Shown here: one piece after another, positions 17,376-29,022 of the stretch
Numbering within the stretch: the first letter of the stretch is position 1
How the letters are laid out: every line of letters starts with the position of its first letter
Assembly: GCA_036267635.1 (NCBI GenBank)
Contig: DATAVR010000070.1
Coordinates: 1 to 64,000 of the forward strand
Length of the DNA: 64,000 nucleotides
Direction of reading: 5' to 3'
Origin: JADGRB01 sp036267635
GTDB lineage: Bacteria; Myxococcota_A; Polyangia; Fen-1088
Program-made: the position numbers and the translations under genes
The notes under the pieces: model-generated
Databases searched by the model: none
Told to the model about the DNA's origin: nothing
Seen by the model: the letters and a program-made list of their open reading frames with translations, nothing else

Positions 17376-20300
17376 TCAGGCGATCGCCAGGCCGAGCTCG
17401 CGGCGGACGGCGAAGTAGTCGTCGCTCACCGAGAACGCCACCAGATCGGCCATCCGGCGGTGGGCCGGGATGGTCGACAGCGGAATCGGCTCGCTGGAGA
17501 TCACGCGGAACGCCGCCGCCAGCTCGCCGGTCAACGCCAGCGCCAGGCGCGCGGCCGTCAGATCGGCCGCCGCGATCCATCTCTCGACGTCGATCGACGC
17601 GCCGTCGTCGGTGAGCCTGCGACCGGCCTCGGTCAGCCTGCCGAGGGTGGCGGGCGGCATCGTCCGCGCGAGGTGGGCCTTGAGCTGGCCGGCCTCGCCG
17701 TCGAGCGGTGGACCGCCGTTCGGGGCGCCGAGCGCGCGCAATATCCCGAGGACGCCCTGCAGGATGGCCGGCGTGCGCAGCGCGACCTTGGGGAACCGCT
17801 CCGGCCGCAAGAACGAGAAGTGCGGGGCCAGGTCGAACACCAGATCGAAGCTGTTGCGGCGCATGGTCGGCGGGCCGAGCAGCAGCGTCGGGCGCGGACC
17901 GCTCCGTTGACGGACGTTGACCAACGTCGTCTGCCCGGCCTCCCCCTCCATCCGATAGACGTCCGGCAGCGGGAGCGCCAGCGTGCCGCCGAGCTGGATC
18001 AGCGTGCGCGCCCAGAGGCTGTCGTCGTGCGCGAGATCGACCTGCGTTCGCTTGCGCAGCCCCACGGCAGCGGGATCGTAGGCGGCCGAAGCGGCCAGGA
18101 AGGGCGAGGCGATGGCGAACATCTCGTCGATCCGCCGATCCTCGTCGGGGTGACGCACGCGGCTCCAGGTCTCGTCGGTGAACGGCCGCCCGGCTGCGCG
18201 CACCTTCGGGGGGCGGAGGCGGTGGAACAGCTCGTCGAGCGCGGGGGTGTTCTTCTTCAGGTACCAGAGGGTGGCGGCGACGCACCAGCGCTTGTCGGTC
18301 TCGCCGGTCTCGCCGTAGAGCTTGGCCAGCGCCAGGTAGGAGTCGGTGCGGTGCGGATCGTGGGCGATGAGGCGCTGGTGCGCGGCGATGGCCCGCTCGC
18401 GCGCGTCGGGTCCTACCAGCTGGTAGACGTGCGCCAACGTCTCCTGCTTGGCGTGGTCGGCCGGATCGAGCGCCACCGCCGCCTCGAACGCCGTCATCGC
18501 CAGCTTGCGATCGCGGAGCTGGCGCATCGCCACGTTGCCGATCCGGGTCCAGAGCCGCAGCTGCAGCGGCCGCGGCGCGTCCGGCGGCAGCCGCTCGAGC
18601 ATCGCCCGGTGGCTGGCGACCAGGCCCGCCCAGTCCATCGCGTCCTCGCGCAGGCGCGCCAGCTCGTCGAACGCCTCGATGACGTCGGGCGCGTCGTCGA
18701 GCGAGAGCTCGAGCAGCTCGGCCGCCTCCATCGGGCGGTTCGCCCGGTCGAGCAGGAGACGGGCGGCCTCGCGGCGCAGCCCGGCCCGTGTCGCCGGCAC
18801 CTTCTCCAGCTTCGCCAGCGCGGCCAGCATCTCGACGGCCGGCTCGACGCGATCGTCCTCGCGGTAGAGGGCCAGCAGCTTCTCGATCGCCGAGCGGCGA
18901 TCGGGCTCCGCCTCGAACGCCGCCCGATAGGCGGCCTCGGCGCGCGCGCGATCTTCGAGCCGCGCCAGGGCGGCGTCGCCGATCTCCTCCCAGACCTTGC
19001 TCTTTTCGGGCGCCTCGGCGACGGCGGCCAGCGCCTCGCGCTCGGCGATCCAGGCGGGCCAATCCTCCTTGGCCGCCAGCAGCGCGGAGAGCGCCTCGAT
19101 GGCCGCCCGTGGGTTCGCCGCCAGCGACTTGGCCTCACGGACGGCGGCGATGGCGCCTTCACGGTCACCGAGCTCGCTCTTCCCCTGGCCGACGCGCAGG
19201 AAGATGTCCGGGATCTCGGCCGCCGGCAGCGACGCGCGGTGGAGCGCCAGCAACGATTCGTAGAGCGCGACCGCCTCCTTCCATTCGCCGCGTCCGTAAC
19301 GGAAGTCGGCGAAGGTGCGCAGCATCGGCAGGAGCTCGGGACGCAGGCGGTGCGCGCTCTCCAGGCAGCCGAGCGCCTTGTCCGGCTTTCCCAGCGCCAG
19401 CGCGGCGCGCGCCAGCTGCGTCTGCAGGGCGGCGATCCGATCGGCGTCGCCCGTCTTGCCATCGTTCGTTGTGCCGTCGCTCGTCTTGTCGTCGGCCTGC
19501 GCGCCGCCGAGCTCGCGATCGAGCAGCGCCTCCACGTCGGCCCACTGCTCGCGGCGGGTGTAGACGTCGACCAGTCGCTCGTTGGCGTCGCGGTGGCCGG
19601 GATCGGCGGCCAGCGCCCGCACCAGCAGATCGCCCGCGCGATCCTCGTCCTTGCCGTGCTCCATCAACACGACGGCCGCCCGGGTGAGGAGCGCCGACTG
19701 CTCGCTGCGGTCAGGCTCCTTGGCGGCCGCCCGCTCGTAGAGGGCCACTGCCTGGTCGTAGCCGCCGCTCTCCTCGCGGACGCGCCCCAAAATGGCCAGC
19801 GCGCGCGGGTGCTCGGGGGCCAGCGCCGCGACCCGCTCCAGCGCCGCCTCGGCGGCCGCGCCGTCGGAGAGCTGCTCGACGAAGACGCGCGCCGCCTCGA
19901 CCAGCACCTCGGCGCGCAGCTCCGGCTCCGAGGCCGCCTCGGCCCACCCGAGCAGCGCCTCGGCGCAGAGCGGCCAACGCCGGAGCCGCTCGGCCAGGCG
20001 CGCGATCGCCTCCTCGGTCGCTTCCCGTCGGTCACCGGCGTTCTTGGCCGCCACGTAGCTGTCGAGCGCGGCCTCCGGATCCTCGAGCTCGGTCTCCTGG
20101 ATCTTGGCCAACGACACCAGCAGCGCGCGTTTGGCCTCGGCCGTCTCCGTCACCTCCAACCGCCGCGACAGCGCCTCGGCCAGCGCTGCGAAACGGCCGC
20201 TCGCGCTGGAGAGCCGCCTCTGCGCCTCGAACGCGTCCGCGTCGCGCGGATCGAGCCTGAGGATCTCGTCGAGCGCGCGCGTGGCCCGCTCCTCGCCGTC

Positions 20301-22211
20301 GGGCAGCGCCTCCGCCTCGGTGGCCAGCCGGCGCAGCGCCGTGATTCGCTCGGCCTGGTTCCCCGCGACGTCCGCCATCCGCCCGAGCGTGGCCAGGTAG
20401 TCGTCGTGGCGCTCCGCGCGCCGGTAGATCTGCTCCAGCTTGAGCAGCGCCGGCCGATCGCCGTCGGCCGCCAGCGCCTCCAGCTGCTCGGCGGCCATCC
20501 CCAAGGCGTCGAGGTGCTCGACGAGCAGGTCGGCCCGCCGGTGACGGAGCGCCGCGGCCTCGGCGGCGGGCGCTCGATCGGCGCATCGCTCGAGCAGGGC
20601 CGCCAGATCGCCCCAGCGCTTTTCGCGGGCGTAGAGCCGCTCCAGCGCCGCGACAGCGGGCGCGCGATCGGGCGCGATCGTCAGCGTCGCCTCGTAGGCG
20701 GCGGCGGCGGCGATCGGATCGTGGGCCGGACCCTCGAGGATCTCCGCCGCTTCGAGCAGCCCGGCGATCGCTTGATCGGGCTCGTCCGTCTCGGCGGCGG
20801 CCGCCTTGAGCGCGCTCACCAGATCGCTCCAGCGGCCGAGCGCGCGCAAAAGGGCGATCTGCTCGGCGCGCGCCTGGCGGTGGCCGGGTGTCGCCAGCAG
20901 CGCCTGATCGAGCGAGGCCAGCGCGTCGTCGGGACGCGCGAGCTCCTCGCGCTCGACGCGGGCGATCTCCCGCCAGATGCGCGTGGCGGCGGGCGTGGCG
21001 CCGGCCATCTCCGCCACCCAGCGCGCCTCACTGGCCAAAGCGCCCCAGGCGCCGCCCGCCCGCGCGTCGGCCCGCATCCGCTCCCACAGATCGTCGTCGG
21101 TGGGGAGCAGGCGCAACATGACCACCTCGGCCTTGAGCGCGCGCTCGGGCGCGTCGAGCCGGTCGCGAAACAGCCGCGCCACCTCGCCGAGCGCCGCGAT
21201 CTGCTGGCGCGGATCCTCCTGCAGGTCGAGCCGTCGCAGCAGAAGCTCGACCAGCCGATCCCAGCGCTCTTCGTCGCGCAGCGCCGCCTCGGCGCGCGCC
21301 AGGATCGCCCGCGGCTCAGGATCGGCGGGATGGCGCGCCCAGCGGTCGAGCAGGGCGGCGAGGTCGACGTCCGCGTCCGAGCTCGGCAGCTGGGTCCCGA
21401 TCGATCCGGCGATCTTCGCCAGCCGGACCATCGCCTCGGTGGTCCCTTCGAGACAGGGGAGGATCACGAGACCGGTGCGCAGCTCCCAGAGCTGGGCCTC
21501 GCGGTCGGGATCGCTCTCCTCCGCGAGGTCGAGGAAGAGATAGTGCGGTCCGCCGGCGGCCGGGTGCGCGGCCAGCCAGGACGCCAGCCATGCCAGGTCA
21601 GGATCGCTGGGGCGAAAGCCGATCAGGACCAGCGAGCGCCGGCGGCGCAGCTGATCGAGCCAGGCCATTCCGGCCGACGGCAGGAGGCGCTTGCGCGCGT
21701 CGGCCGCTCCGACGCAGAGGCTCTTGGGGAGGGTCCGCCGGCCGCACAGATGGATGAGCGGCGTGTCCGGTCCGCCGAACCGGGCCTGCGCGGAGGCGTC
21801 GATCCCGACCAGCACGCGGAGCGGATCGTGCCGCCCCGGCGCGGCCGCCAGCGCGCGCGCCCACTGGTCGTCGAAGGCCGTCGTCACCACCGCGCGCCAG
21901 GGGAAGTTGGCCGCCTGCTGGACGCTGTCGGGGAGCGGCGCCCCGTCGGCGAACGCCTGCTCGATCGCCTCTTCGATCTGCGCCGGCGGAAGCAGATCGC
22001 GGATCAGGACCAGCGCGTCGCCGAGCCGGCCTCCCGCGATGAGCTCGGCGATCTGCGCGCGCAGGTCGGAGAACACCGGACGATCGGCGAGCGATTCAAT
22101 GAATGTTTTCCAGCTCGGCGCGCCGCTGAGCTCGCTGCAACCAAGACCTGCGACCAGAACGACCTGACGCGCCTTGAGCCTGTCGACCAGGGAGTCGGGA
22201 ATCTCGACCAT
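17376..22211 (-). CDS. SIR2-like/TPR giant protein (1611 aa), degenerate SIR2 site
   Basis: Start ATG 22211 follows GAGGTGG at good spacing. Residues about 10-260 form a SIR2_2-type Rossmann domain: LVAGLGCSELSGAPSW (19-34), VVTTAFDD (108-115), LIHLCG (152-157) and LVLIGFRPSDPDL (194-206). In active NADases of this class the middle motif is TTN(Y/F)D; here the Asn is Ala112, so NAD hydrolysis is probably lost or altered. From about 320 to 1340 run many TPR-like Ala/Leu/Asp-rich repeats with a low-complexity insert of D/K/T/G near 920. The last 270 residues are a conserved-looking non-repeat domain ending FSVSDDYFAVRRELGLAIA. No signal peptide. Divergent from a TPR kinase; I infer a cytoplasmic scaffold, not a proven defence protein. 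Confidence 0.82.
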   Translation of the reverse strand: MVEIPDSLVDRLKARQVVLVAGLGCSELSGAPSWKTFIESLADRPVFSDLRAQIAELIAGGRLGDALVLIRDLLPPAQIEEAIEQAFADGAPLPDSVQQAANFPWRAVVTTAFDDQWARALAAAPGRHDPLRVLVGIDASAQARFGGPDTPLIHLCGRRTLPKSLCVGAADARKRLLPSAGMAWLDQLRRRRSLVLIGFRPSDPDLAWLASWLAAHPAAGGPHYLFLDLAEESDPDREAQLWELRTGLVILPCLEGTTEAMVRLAKIAGSIGTQLPSSDADVDLAALLDRWARHPADPEPRAILARAEAALRDEERWDRLVELLLRRLDLQEDPRQQIAALGEVARLFRDRLDAPERALKAEVVMLRLLPTDDDLWERMRADARAGGAWGALASEARWVAEMAGATPAATRIWREIARVEREELARPDDALASLDQALLATPGHRQARAEQIALLRALGRWSDLVSALKAAAAETDEPDQAIAGLLEAAEILEGPAHDPIAAAAAYEATLTIAPDRAPAVAALERLYAREKRWGDLAALLERCADRAPAAEAAALRHRRADLLVEHLDALGMAAEQLEALAADGDRPALLKLEQIYRRAERHDDYLATLGRMADVAGNQAERITALRRLATEAEALPDGEERATRALDEILRLDPRDADAFEAQRRLSSASGRFAALAEALSRRLEVTETAEAKRALLVSLAKIQETELEDPEAALDSYVAAKNAGDRREATEEAIARLAERLRRWPLCAEALLGWAEAASEPELRAEVLVEAARVFVEQLSDGAAAEAALERVAALAPEHPRALAILGRVREESGGYDQAVALYERAAAKEPDRSEQSALLTRAAVVLMEHGKDEDRAGDLLVRALAADPGHRDANERLVDVYTRREQWADVEALLDRELGGAQADDKTSDGTTNDGKTGDADRIAALQTQLARAALALGKPDKALGCLESAHRLRPELLPMLRTFADFRYGRGEWKEAVALYESLLALHRASLPAAEIPDIFLRVGQGKSELGDREGAIAAVREAKSLAANPRAAIEALSALLAAKEDWPAWIAEREALAAVAEAPEKSKVWEEIGDAALARLEDRARAEAAYRAAFEAEPDRRSAIEKLLALYREDDRVEPAVEMLAALAKLEKVPATRAGLRREAARLLLDRANRPMEAAELLELSLDDAPDVIEAFDELARLREDAMDWAGLVASHRAMLERLPPDAPRPLQLRLWTRIGNVAMRQLRDRKLAMTAFEAAVALDPADHAKQETLAHVYQLVGPDARERAIAAHQRLIAHDPHRTDSYLALAKLYGETGETDKRWCVAATLWYLKKNTPALDELFHRLRPPKVRAAGRPFTDETWSRVRHPDEDRRIDEMFAIASPFLAASAAYDPAAVGLRKRTQVDLAHDDSLWARTLIQLGGTLALPLPDVYRMEGEAGQTTLVNVRQRSGPRPTLLLGPPTMRRNSFDLVFDLAPHFSFLRPERFPKVALRTPAILQGVLGILRALGAPNGGPPLDGEAGQLKAHLARTMPPATLGRLTEAGRRLTDDGASIDVERWIAAADLTAARLALALTGELAAAFRVISSEPIPLSTIPAHRRMADLVAFSVSDDYFAVRRELGLAIA

Positions 22212-22327
22212 CGGTTCCACCTCGGCCGGATTTCCTCGGTCATAGCGCGGATTGGCCCCGCGGCATAGCCCGTCGCGCGCGCGCCATTCCACCGACGACG
22301 ATTTCGTGTGACGATGACCTGCCTGGC

Positions 22328-24871
22328 ATGAGCCCGGGGTCCGAATCCTCCGTCGACGAGCTCGCGCTGGCGAAGGGAGCCAGCCTCGGCCGTTACGTGG
22401 TGCTGGGGCTGCTCGGGCGGGGCGGGATGGGAGAGGTCTATGCGGCCTACGATCCGGAGCTGGATCGAAAGATCGCGGTCAAGCTCCTGCGCGGGCGAAC
22501 CGGCGGCGCGGACGGGGGCACGCGCCTCTTGCGGGAGGCGCAGGCGATCGCCCGGCTCTCCCACCCGAACGTGGTCGTCGTCTACGACGTCGGGACGTTT
22601 CAGGAGTCGGTGTTCATCGCCATGGAGTTCGTCGAGGGGAACACCCTCGGCTACTGGTTGACGGCCGCGGCGCGCGGCTGGCGGGAGGTGCTGGAGGTCT
22701 ACCTGGCCGCTGGGCGGGGGCTCGCCGCCGCGCACGCCGCTGGGCTGGTTCACCGCGACTTCAAGCCCGAGAACGTGATGCTCACGAAGGGCGGGCAGGT
22801 GCGGGTGATGGACTTCGGTCTGGCGCGCGTGCAGAGCGGCGCCGCCGGAGAGCCCGCCCGGGAAGACCCGGCCGAAAGGGCAGCGCGCGCGGTCGCTCTG
22901 GCCACCACCCTGGCCGACATTTCCGACGATCGGACGCTCAAGATCGGTGGCGGCGGCCGCACCGATGCCAAGACGAACGGGGGCGCGGGCCAGTACCTGG
23001 GCTTGAAGCTGACGCAGACGGGCGCGATCCTGGGAACGCCGGCTTACATGGCGCCCGAGCAGTTCGCCGGCGTGGGGGGGGACGCCCGCAGCGATCAGTT
23101 CGCGTTCTGCGTGGCGCTCTACGAGGGGCTCTACGGCCGCCGTCCGTTCGCCGGCGACAACGCGGTCGCGCTGATGGCCAACGTCGTGACTGGCACGATC
23201 ACCGACCCGCCGCCGGAGACGCGGGTGCCAGCCTGGATTCGCCGGGTGCTGCTGACGGGGCTGGCGACCAAGCCCGCCGATCGCTTCCCCTCCATGACCG
23301 AGCTGCTGGCGGCGCTCGGGCACGATCCGGCGGCCCGGCGTCGACGCCTGCTGGCGACGGCCGGCGGCGCGCTGGCCATCGCGGCGCTCGCTGCTGGCGC
23401 GGTCCACCTCACCTCGGGAGCGCGCGCCCTTTGCGCGGGAGGCCCTGGGCGCGCGGAGGCGGTGTGGGGGCCCCCCCAGCGGGGCGCGATCGAAGGGGCC
23501 TTCAAGGCGAGCGGAAACCGGCGTGCGGGGGCGGTCTTCGCTTCGGTGGGCGGCCTCTTCGATCAATACGTCGCGCGTTGGATCGGGATGTACAAGGAGA
23601 CCTGCGAGGCGACGCAGGTGCGCGGCGAGCAGTCGACCGAGGTGCTCGATCTGCGCATGAGCTGCCTCGGCGAGCGGCTGGCGAACCTGCGCGCGCTCGG
23701 CGACGTGCTGGCGACCGCCGACAAGAGCATCGTCGACAACGCGGTGGGGGCGGCGAGCGCGTTGCCGACGCTCGATCGCTGCGCCGACGTGGCGATGTTG
23801 CGGGCGGTCATCAAGCCCCCGGACGATCCGGCCAAGCGGGCCGAGGTGACGAAGCTCGGGGAGCAGACCGCCAAGCTCACGGCGCTCTCTTCGGCCGGAC
23901 GTTGCAACGACGCCAAGACGATCGGGGGCCCGTTGCTCGACCGGGCCAGGGGGCTCGGCTACCGCCCGCTCGAGGCCGAGGCGGCGCTGGGGCTCGGCCG
24001 CCTGGCCGACAGCTGCGTCGAGCCGGCGGTGGCGACGGAGTACCTCGAGGAGGCAGTCCTGTCGGCGGAGGCGTCGGACGACGACGAGGTGGCGATCCGC
24101 GCCTCCAGCTTTCTCTCGGTGCTCGAGAGCGATCGACTCGGAAATCCCTCTCTCGGGCGCTACTGGGTGCGCCACGCCGACGCCCTGCTGGCGCGCTTCC
24201 CCTCCCACCCGCTATTGGCGGCCGACGTCGCCTCGGCGCGGTCGATCTGGTTGGGCGCGGAGGGACACGACGAAGAGGCGCTCTCCGAAGAGCGCCGTGC
24301 GCTCGACCTGCGGGAGCACGCCAAGGGCCCCACCAACATCGAAACGGCCGACACGCTGCTCAACATCATGGTTCGGCTCCACACGCTCGGACGGGACGCC
24401 GAAGCCGTCTCCGTCGGCGAGCGGGCCCGCGACCTCTACGCCAAGCTGGCCGGCGACGACAGCGGTCAGATGGCGCTGGCGATGCTCGATCTCTCCGAGT
24501 CGCTGATCGCGCTCCGCCGCTTCGACCAGGCGCAGGCCGCCGTCGCGCGCGCGATCGAGATCTGGAAGGGCAACGGCGTACCGTTCTACGTCGGGTATGG
24601 CCTGCTCGATCAGGGTCGGCTGGAGGTCGCGGAAGAGCGCGCCAAGGAGGCCGTCGCCGATCTGGATCGGGCGGTCACGATGCTGGGTGACACGGACGCC
24701 GGCGCCGAAGCGAAGTTCGAGCTCGCGCGGGCGCTCTGGTCCCAGCCCCGCGATCACCGGCGCGCGCTCGCGCTGGCGACGGCGGCCGAGTCCGCCTTTG
24801 GCAAGGCCCCCTCGGAGGCGCGGAACCTCAAGCAGGTCCACAGCTGGCTCGAGTCGCGACGCGGTCCGTGA
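22328..24871 (+). CDS. Ser/Thr protein kinase with external TPR sensor domain
   Basis: 847 residues. Kinase domain about 23-330: GRGGMGEVY loop, K52 in IAVKLL, HRDFKPEN near 144, DFG at 162-164 and GTPAYMAPEQ near 240. The activation segment is stretched by about 50 residues (a hydrophilic insert with DRTLKIGGGGRTDAKT), so it may be regulated by autophosphorylation there. One membrane helix (about 340-362) leads to an external region with ATQVRGEQSTEVLDLRMSCL and TPR repeats, an architecture common in Myxococcota kinases. Transcribed away from the SIR2-TPR gene; the 116-base gap should carry both promoters. Confidence 0.93.
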   Translation: MSPGSESSVDELALAKGASLGRYVVLGLLGRGGMGEVYAAYDPELDRKIAVKLLRGRTGGADGGTRLLREAQAIARLSHPNVVVVYDVGTFQESVFIAMEFVEGNTLGYWLTAAARGWREVLEVYLAAGRGLAAAHAAGLVHRDFKPENVMLTKGGQVRVMDFGLARVQSGAAGEPAREDPAERAARAVALATTLADISDDRTLKIGGGGRTDAKTNGGAGQYLGLKLTQTGAILGTPAYMAPEQFAGVGGDARSDQFAFCVALYEGLYGRRPFAGDNAVALMANVVTGTITDPPPETRVPAWIRRVLLTGLATKPADRFPSMTELLAALGHDPAARRRRLLATAGGALAIAALAAGAVHLTSGARALCAGGPGRAEAVWGPPQRGAIEGAFKASGNRRAGAVFASVGGLFDQYVARWIGMYKETCEATQVRGEQSTEVLDLRMSCLGERLANLRALGDVLATADKSIVDNAVGAASALPTLDRCADVAMLRAVIKPPDDPAKRAEVTKLGEQTAKLTALSSAGRCNDAKTIGGPLLDRARGLGYRPLEAEAALGLGRLADSCVEPAVATEYLEEAVLSAEASDDDEVAIRASSFLSVLESDRLGNPSLGRYWVRHADALLARFPSHPLLAADVASARSIWLGAEGHDEEALSEERRALDLREHAKGPTNIETADTLLNIMVRLHTLGRDAEAVSVGERARDLYAKLAGDDSGQMALAMLDLSESLIALRRFDQAQAAVARAIEIWKGNGVPFYVGYGLLDQGRLEVAEERAKEAVADLDRAVTMLGDTDAGAEAKFELARALWSQPRDHRRALALATAAESAFGKAPSEARNLKQVHSWLESRRGP

Positions 24872-24890
24872 CCGCATTTGGGGATGCGCG

Positions 24891-26539
<1,649 letters not shown>

Positions 26540-26543
<4 letters not shown>

Positions 26544-28039
26544 TGCCCGCCGTCCGTCATCGGCACGTATTCGTCGGCCCCACAGTCGATGGGCGGCGTA
26601 CGTGGCTGCCCATCGACGTCATGGTCGGGGTAACTGGTTACGGCCTTGGGGCAAGCCAAGTGAGTGGTCAGATGATACGGCTTGGGATCGCTCGTGCTGA
26701 AGGTCGGCTGCGTCGTGATCGAGGTGTCGACGGTGCAGTTCTGGACCGGGCCGACGACGATCGAATCAACCAGCGGCACGCTGTCACTCGGATCTGAGGT
26801 CGCCGCAATCGGATAGCCGACCACCGTGTTGAACAAGAACTGAGTCCCTGCTCCGGGCGCGTTGAACTGGATTCCAGTCCCCGCCGTTGAGGCGCCGGCG
26901 ATGACGGTGTTTTGGATCTTCGCGATCGCTCCGTTCACGACGACGCCGCCGAGGGAGTTGTTCAGGAGGTAGCACTCGTCCATCATCAGTGTCGTCCCAG
27001 TCTCGGCGTCGATTCCGAGCCCGGTGGTGAGGTTCGAGGTCACCCGCAAGAGCGTCACCTTCGCCGACCCGGTGACCAGAAACCCCTTTGTGTTGTTCGA
27101 GGTGCCACCGCTCACGGTGAGGTCACGAATGAGAACCGTGTCCGACGAGACCGAGATCGCAGCACCGTTCGCGGCGGGGATGACTGCCCCCCGGCCGACG
27201 ATCACAGGATTGATTCCCGGGGTCGCCAGTGTCAGGCGCTCCCCGGTCGTTCCAAGAATGATCAAGACGTTCTGACCCTGCGTCAACGCCGCTGCGCCGA
27301 CGGGAAGGGAACAGTACGGGTTCGACGACAAGCCATTGGCTGAGGAGCAGTTGGTCGCGGCCTCATCGACGAAGATGACCTCCGTATCCTTCGCGCAGTG
27401 GCCGTCGGCCATGCAGATGCCGGGGCCACCGCACTCCGCGTCTTTCGAACAGCTCCGACAGGTGTCGAGCGGGACAGTGGAGGTGCCGGTGAGCTCGCAG
27501 ATCGGTGTCGCCGACGGCGGCGACGCTGTGCCGGCGCAATCGGAGTTCGCGAGGCAACCGACGCAGCTGTTGGACGTCGAGTCGCAGACCGGCTTGTCGC
27601 CGCTGCAGTCCTTGTTCGAGACGCAGGCGACGCACATGCCCAAACGCGTTCCCGCGTCGGCGGCGGAGACGCAGGCGTTGGTCCCGGCGTCCAAGCTCCG
27701 ACAAGCGGTGGTGCTCTCGACATTGTCGCAGCCGCGGCAGGTTCCCGCGTCCTGGTCGCAGATCGGTGTGTTGCTGTCGCTCTTGCATTTTGAGTTGGGG
27801 CAGATGAAGGGCGCACCCCCGGCACCGCCGGGCGAGCCGGCCGCTGCGCCGGCGCCTCCCATGCCACCCGATCCGGCGGCGCCACCATCCATCGCGAAGC
27901 ACTTCTTCGTGGATGAATCGCACATTTCATTGCTCTGGCAATCGCTCTTCTGATCGCAGCGACCGGAGTTCAGCTTCGAGCAGCCAGTCGTCGCGGCCCA
28001 GAGCACCATCAACCAGCCGGCCCATCGCGGCAGACTCAC
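26540..28039 (-). CDS. Cys-rich lipoprotein with right-handed beta-helix
   Basis: GTG 28039 is preceded at six bases by GGAGG and overlaps the previous stop as GTGA; 499 residues. A signal segment ends in ATTGC, a lipobox. Then come Cys-knot-like repeats (CDQKSDCQSNEMC, CVACVSNKDCSGDKPVC, CVGCLANSDCAG) up to about residue 240, followed by turn-rich parallel beta-helix strands (ITVSS...LIRDLTVSGG, IAKIQNTVIAG). C-terminus IDCGADEY is typical of such proteins in Myxococcota. Predicted outer surface or periplasmic binding protein. Coupled to the kinase gene downstream. Confidence 0.85.
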
Positions 28040-28884
28040 AGGCGGCCTCCCAGCGACAGACCGAAAGGTTGAATCGTGAGAGCCATGGCGTGGCTGTCGT
28101 CGCTGCCGCTGCGAAGGACGACGATCCCGCCGAGGATAGCAGCCGCGGATAGACCGGCGGTGATGATTCCGGGGACCAGCGTTGTCCGATGGCCGGCACA
28201 GCCGTAGGTGAGGTCCATGGGGCAATCGCTCGCATCATTGTTGATGGAGAACAAGACGCCGCTCACCACGCCACCGGCGACGCCCGCGCCGATCAGCGTC
28301 CAGCCGAGCCAGCGGCGCCGGTTCGTTGCCGGAGCCGGGGCGGGAGTTTCGACGGCAGCGACGGCTGCCGGCGCGCCGGAGGCCGGCGGCGGCAGCGCCG
28401 TGGCCGAGAGGTTGGCGTGCAAGGTCGGCACGCGGCCAAGCAGCGGCTCGGCGGCGGTCGCCACGCTCTCGACCATCTGCGAGGCCGCGCAGATGTTGCA
28501 TTCGGCGACGGCGTTGTCTTCGCGATCGCTGGCGACGTTCCAGATTCGCAGCTCGACGTGGTAGCCGCGCATGTCGTTGCGGCCGCCCGTCGCGACCAGG
28601 ACGTCGCTGGCGCCCGCGGTCGCGGCGGCGACCCTCAGGCACTCGCGGTCGGAGCAGGTCCCGGCTTCCGGCGCCAGGTCGTAGCCGTGCTTGGTGACGG
28701 CGTCGTTCAAGGTCGTGCGCAGCTGGGCGCGGATGTCGGCCAGGCTGTCCGGCAGGTCGACGCCGTTCACCACCACCACCCGCGGTCGCGCCGCCTCCCC
28801 TGGCGCCGCGACGCCGGCGGCCGGCGCGAGCGCCACCGCGAGGGTCGCCACTGAGAGCACCCCAAAGCCCCGCATCGAGATCAT
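28036..28884 (-). CDS. Exported protein with C-terminal membrane hairpin
   Basis: 282 residues with a signal peptide (GVLSVATLAVALAPAAGVAA). The periplasmic part, about 30-150, has VVVVNGVDLPDSLADIRAQL, a CSDRECL pair and LVATGGRNDMRGYHVEL, resembling small alpha/beta receptor domains found in myxobacterial envelope proteins. An Ala/Pro linker leads to two membrane helices (about 190-212 and 238-260) flanking a CPMDLTYGC loop. First gene of the operon with the beta-helix lipoprotein and kinase. Function unknown. Confidence 0.75.
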   Translation of the reverse strand: MISMRGFGVLSVATLAVALAPAAGVAAPGEAARPRVVVVNGVDLPDSLADIRAQLRTTLNDAVTKHGYDLAPEAGTCSDRECLRVAAATAGASDVLVATGGRNDMRGYHVELRIWNVASDREDNAVAECNICAASQMVESVATAAEPLLGRVPTLHANLSATALPPPASGAPAAVAAVETPAPAPATNRRRWLGWTLIGAGVAGGVVSGVLFSINNDASDCPMDLTYGCAGHRTTLVPGIITAGLSAAAILGGIVVLRSGSDDSHAMALTIQPFGLSLGGRL

Positions 28885-29022
28885 GTTTGGCTAGAGACGC
28901 TACATCCACTCGCGTCCGATCTTCCAGTTTGAGGCCCAATTTCGCCGATCATCGGTCCCCGATCTCCAAAAGGTGCGTCCCGCGGCAGGCCGCTGGCGCA
29001 GCTCGGGCGGACGCTGGTCGAG

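Noticed and set aside
17376..22211. Anti-phage defence system built on SIR2
   Set aside because: No effector partner, no nuclease, integrase or other defence gene nearby, and the catalytic Asn is missing; kept only as a domain-level finding.
17460..22268. 1602-codon open frame antisense to the SIR2-TPR gene
   Set aside because: Arg/Gly/Leu-rich shadow created by high GC; the opposite strand has SIR2 and TPR motifs and a good ribosome-binding site.
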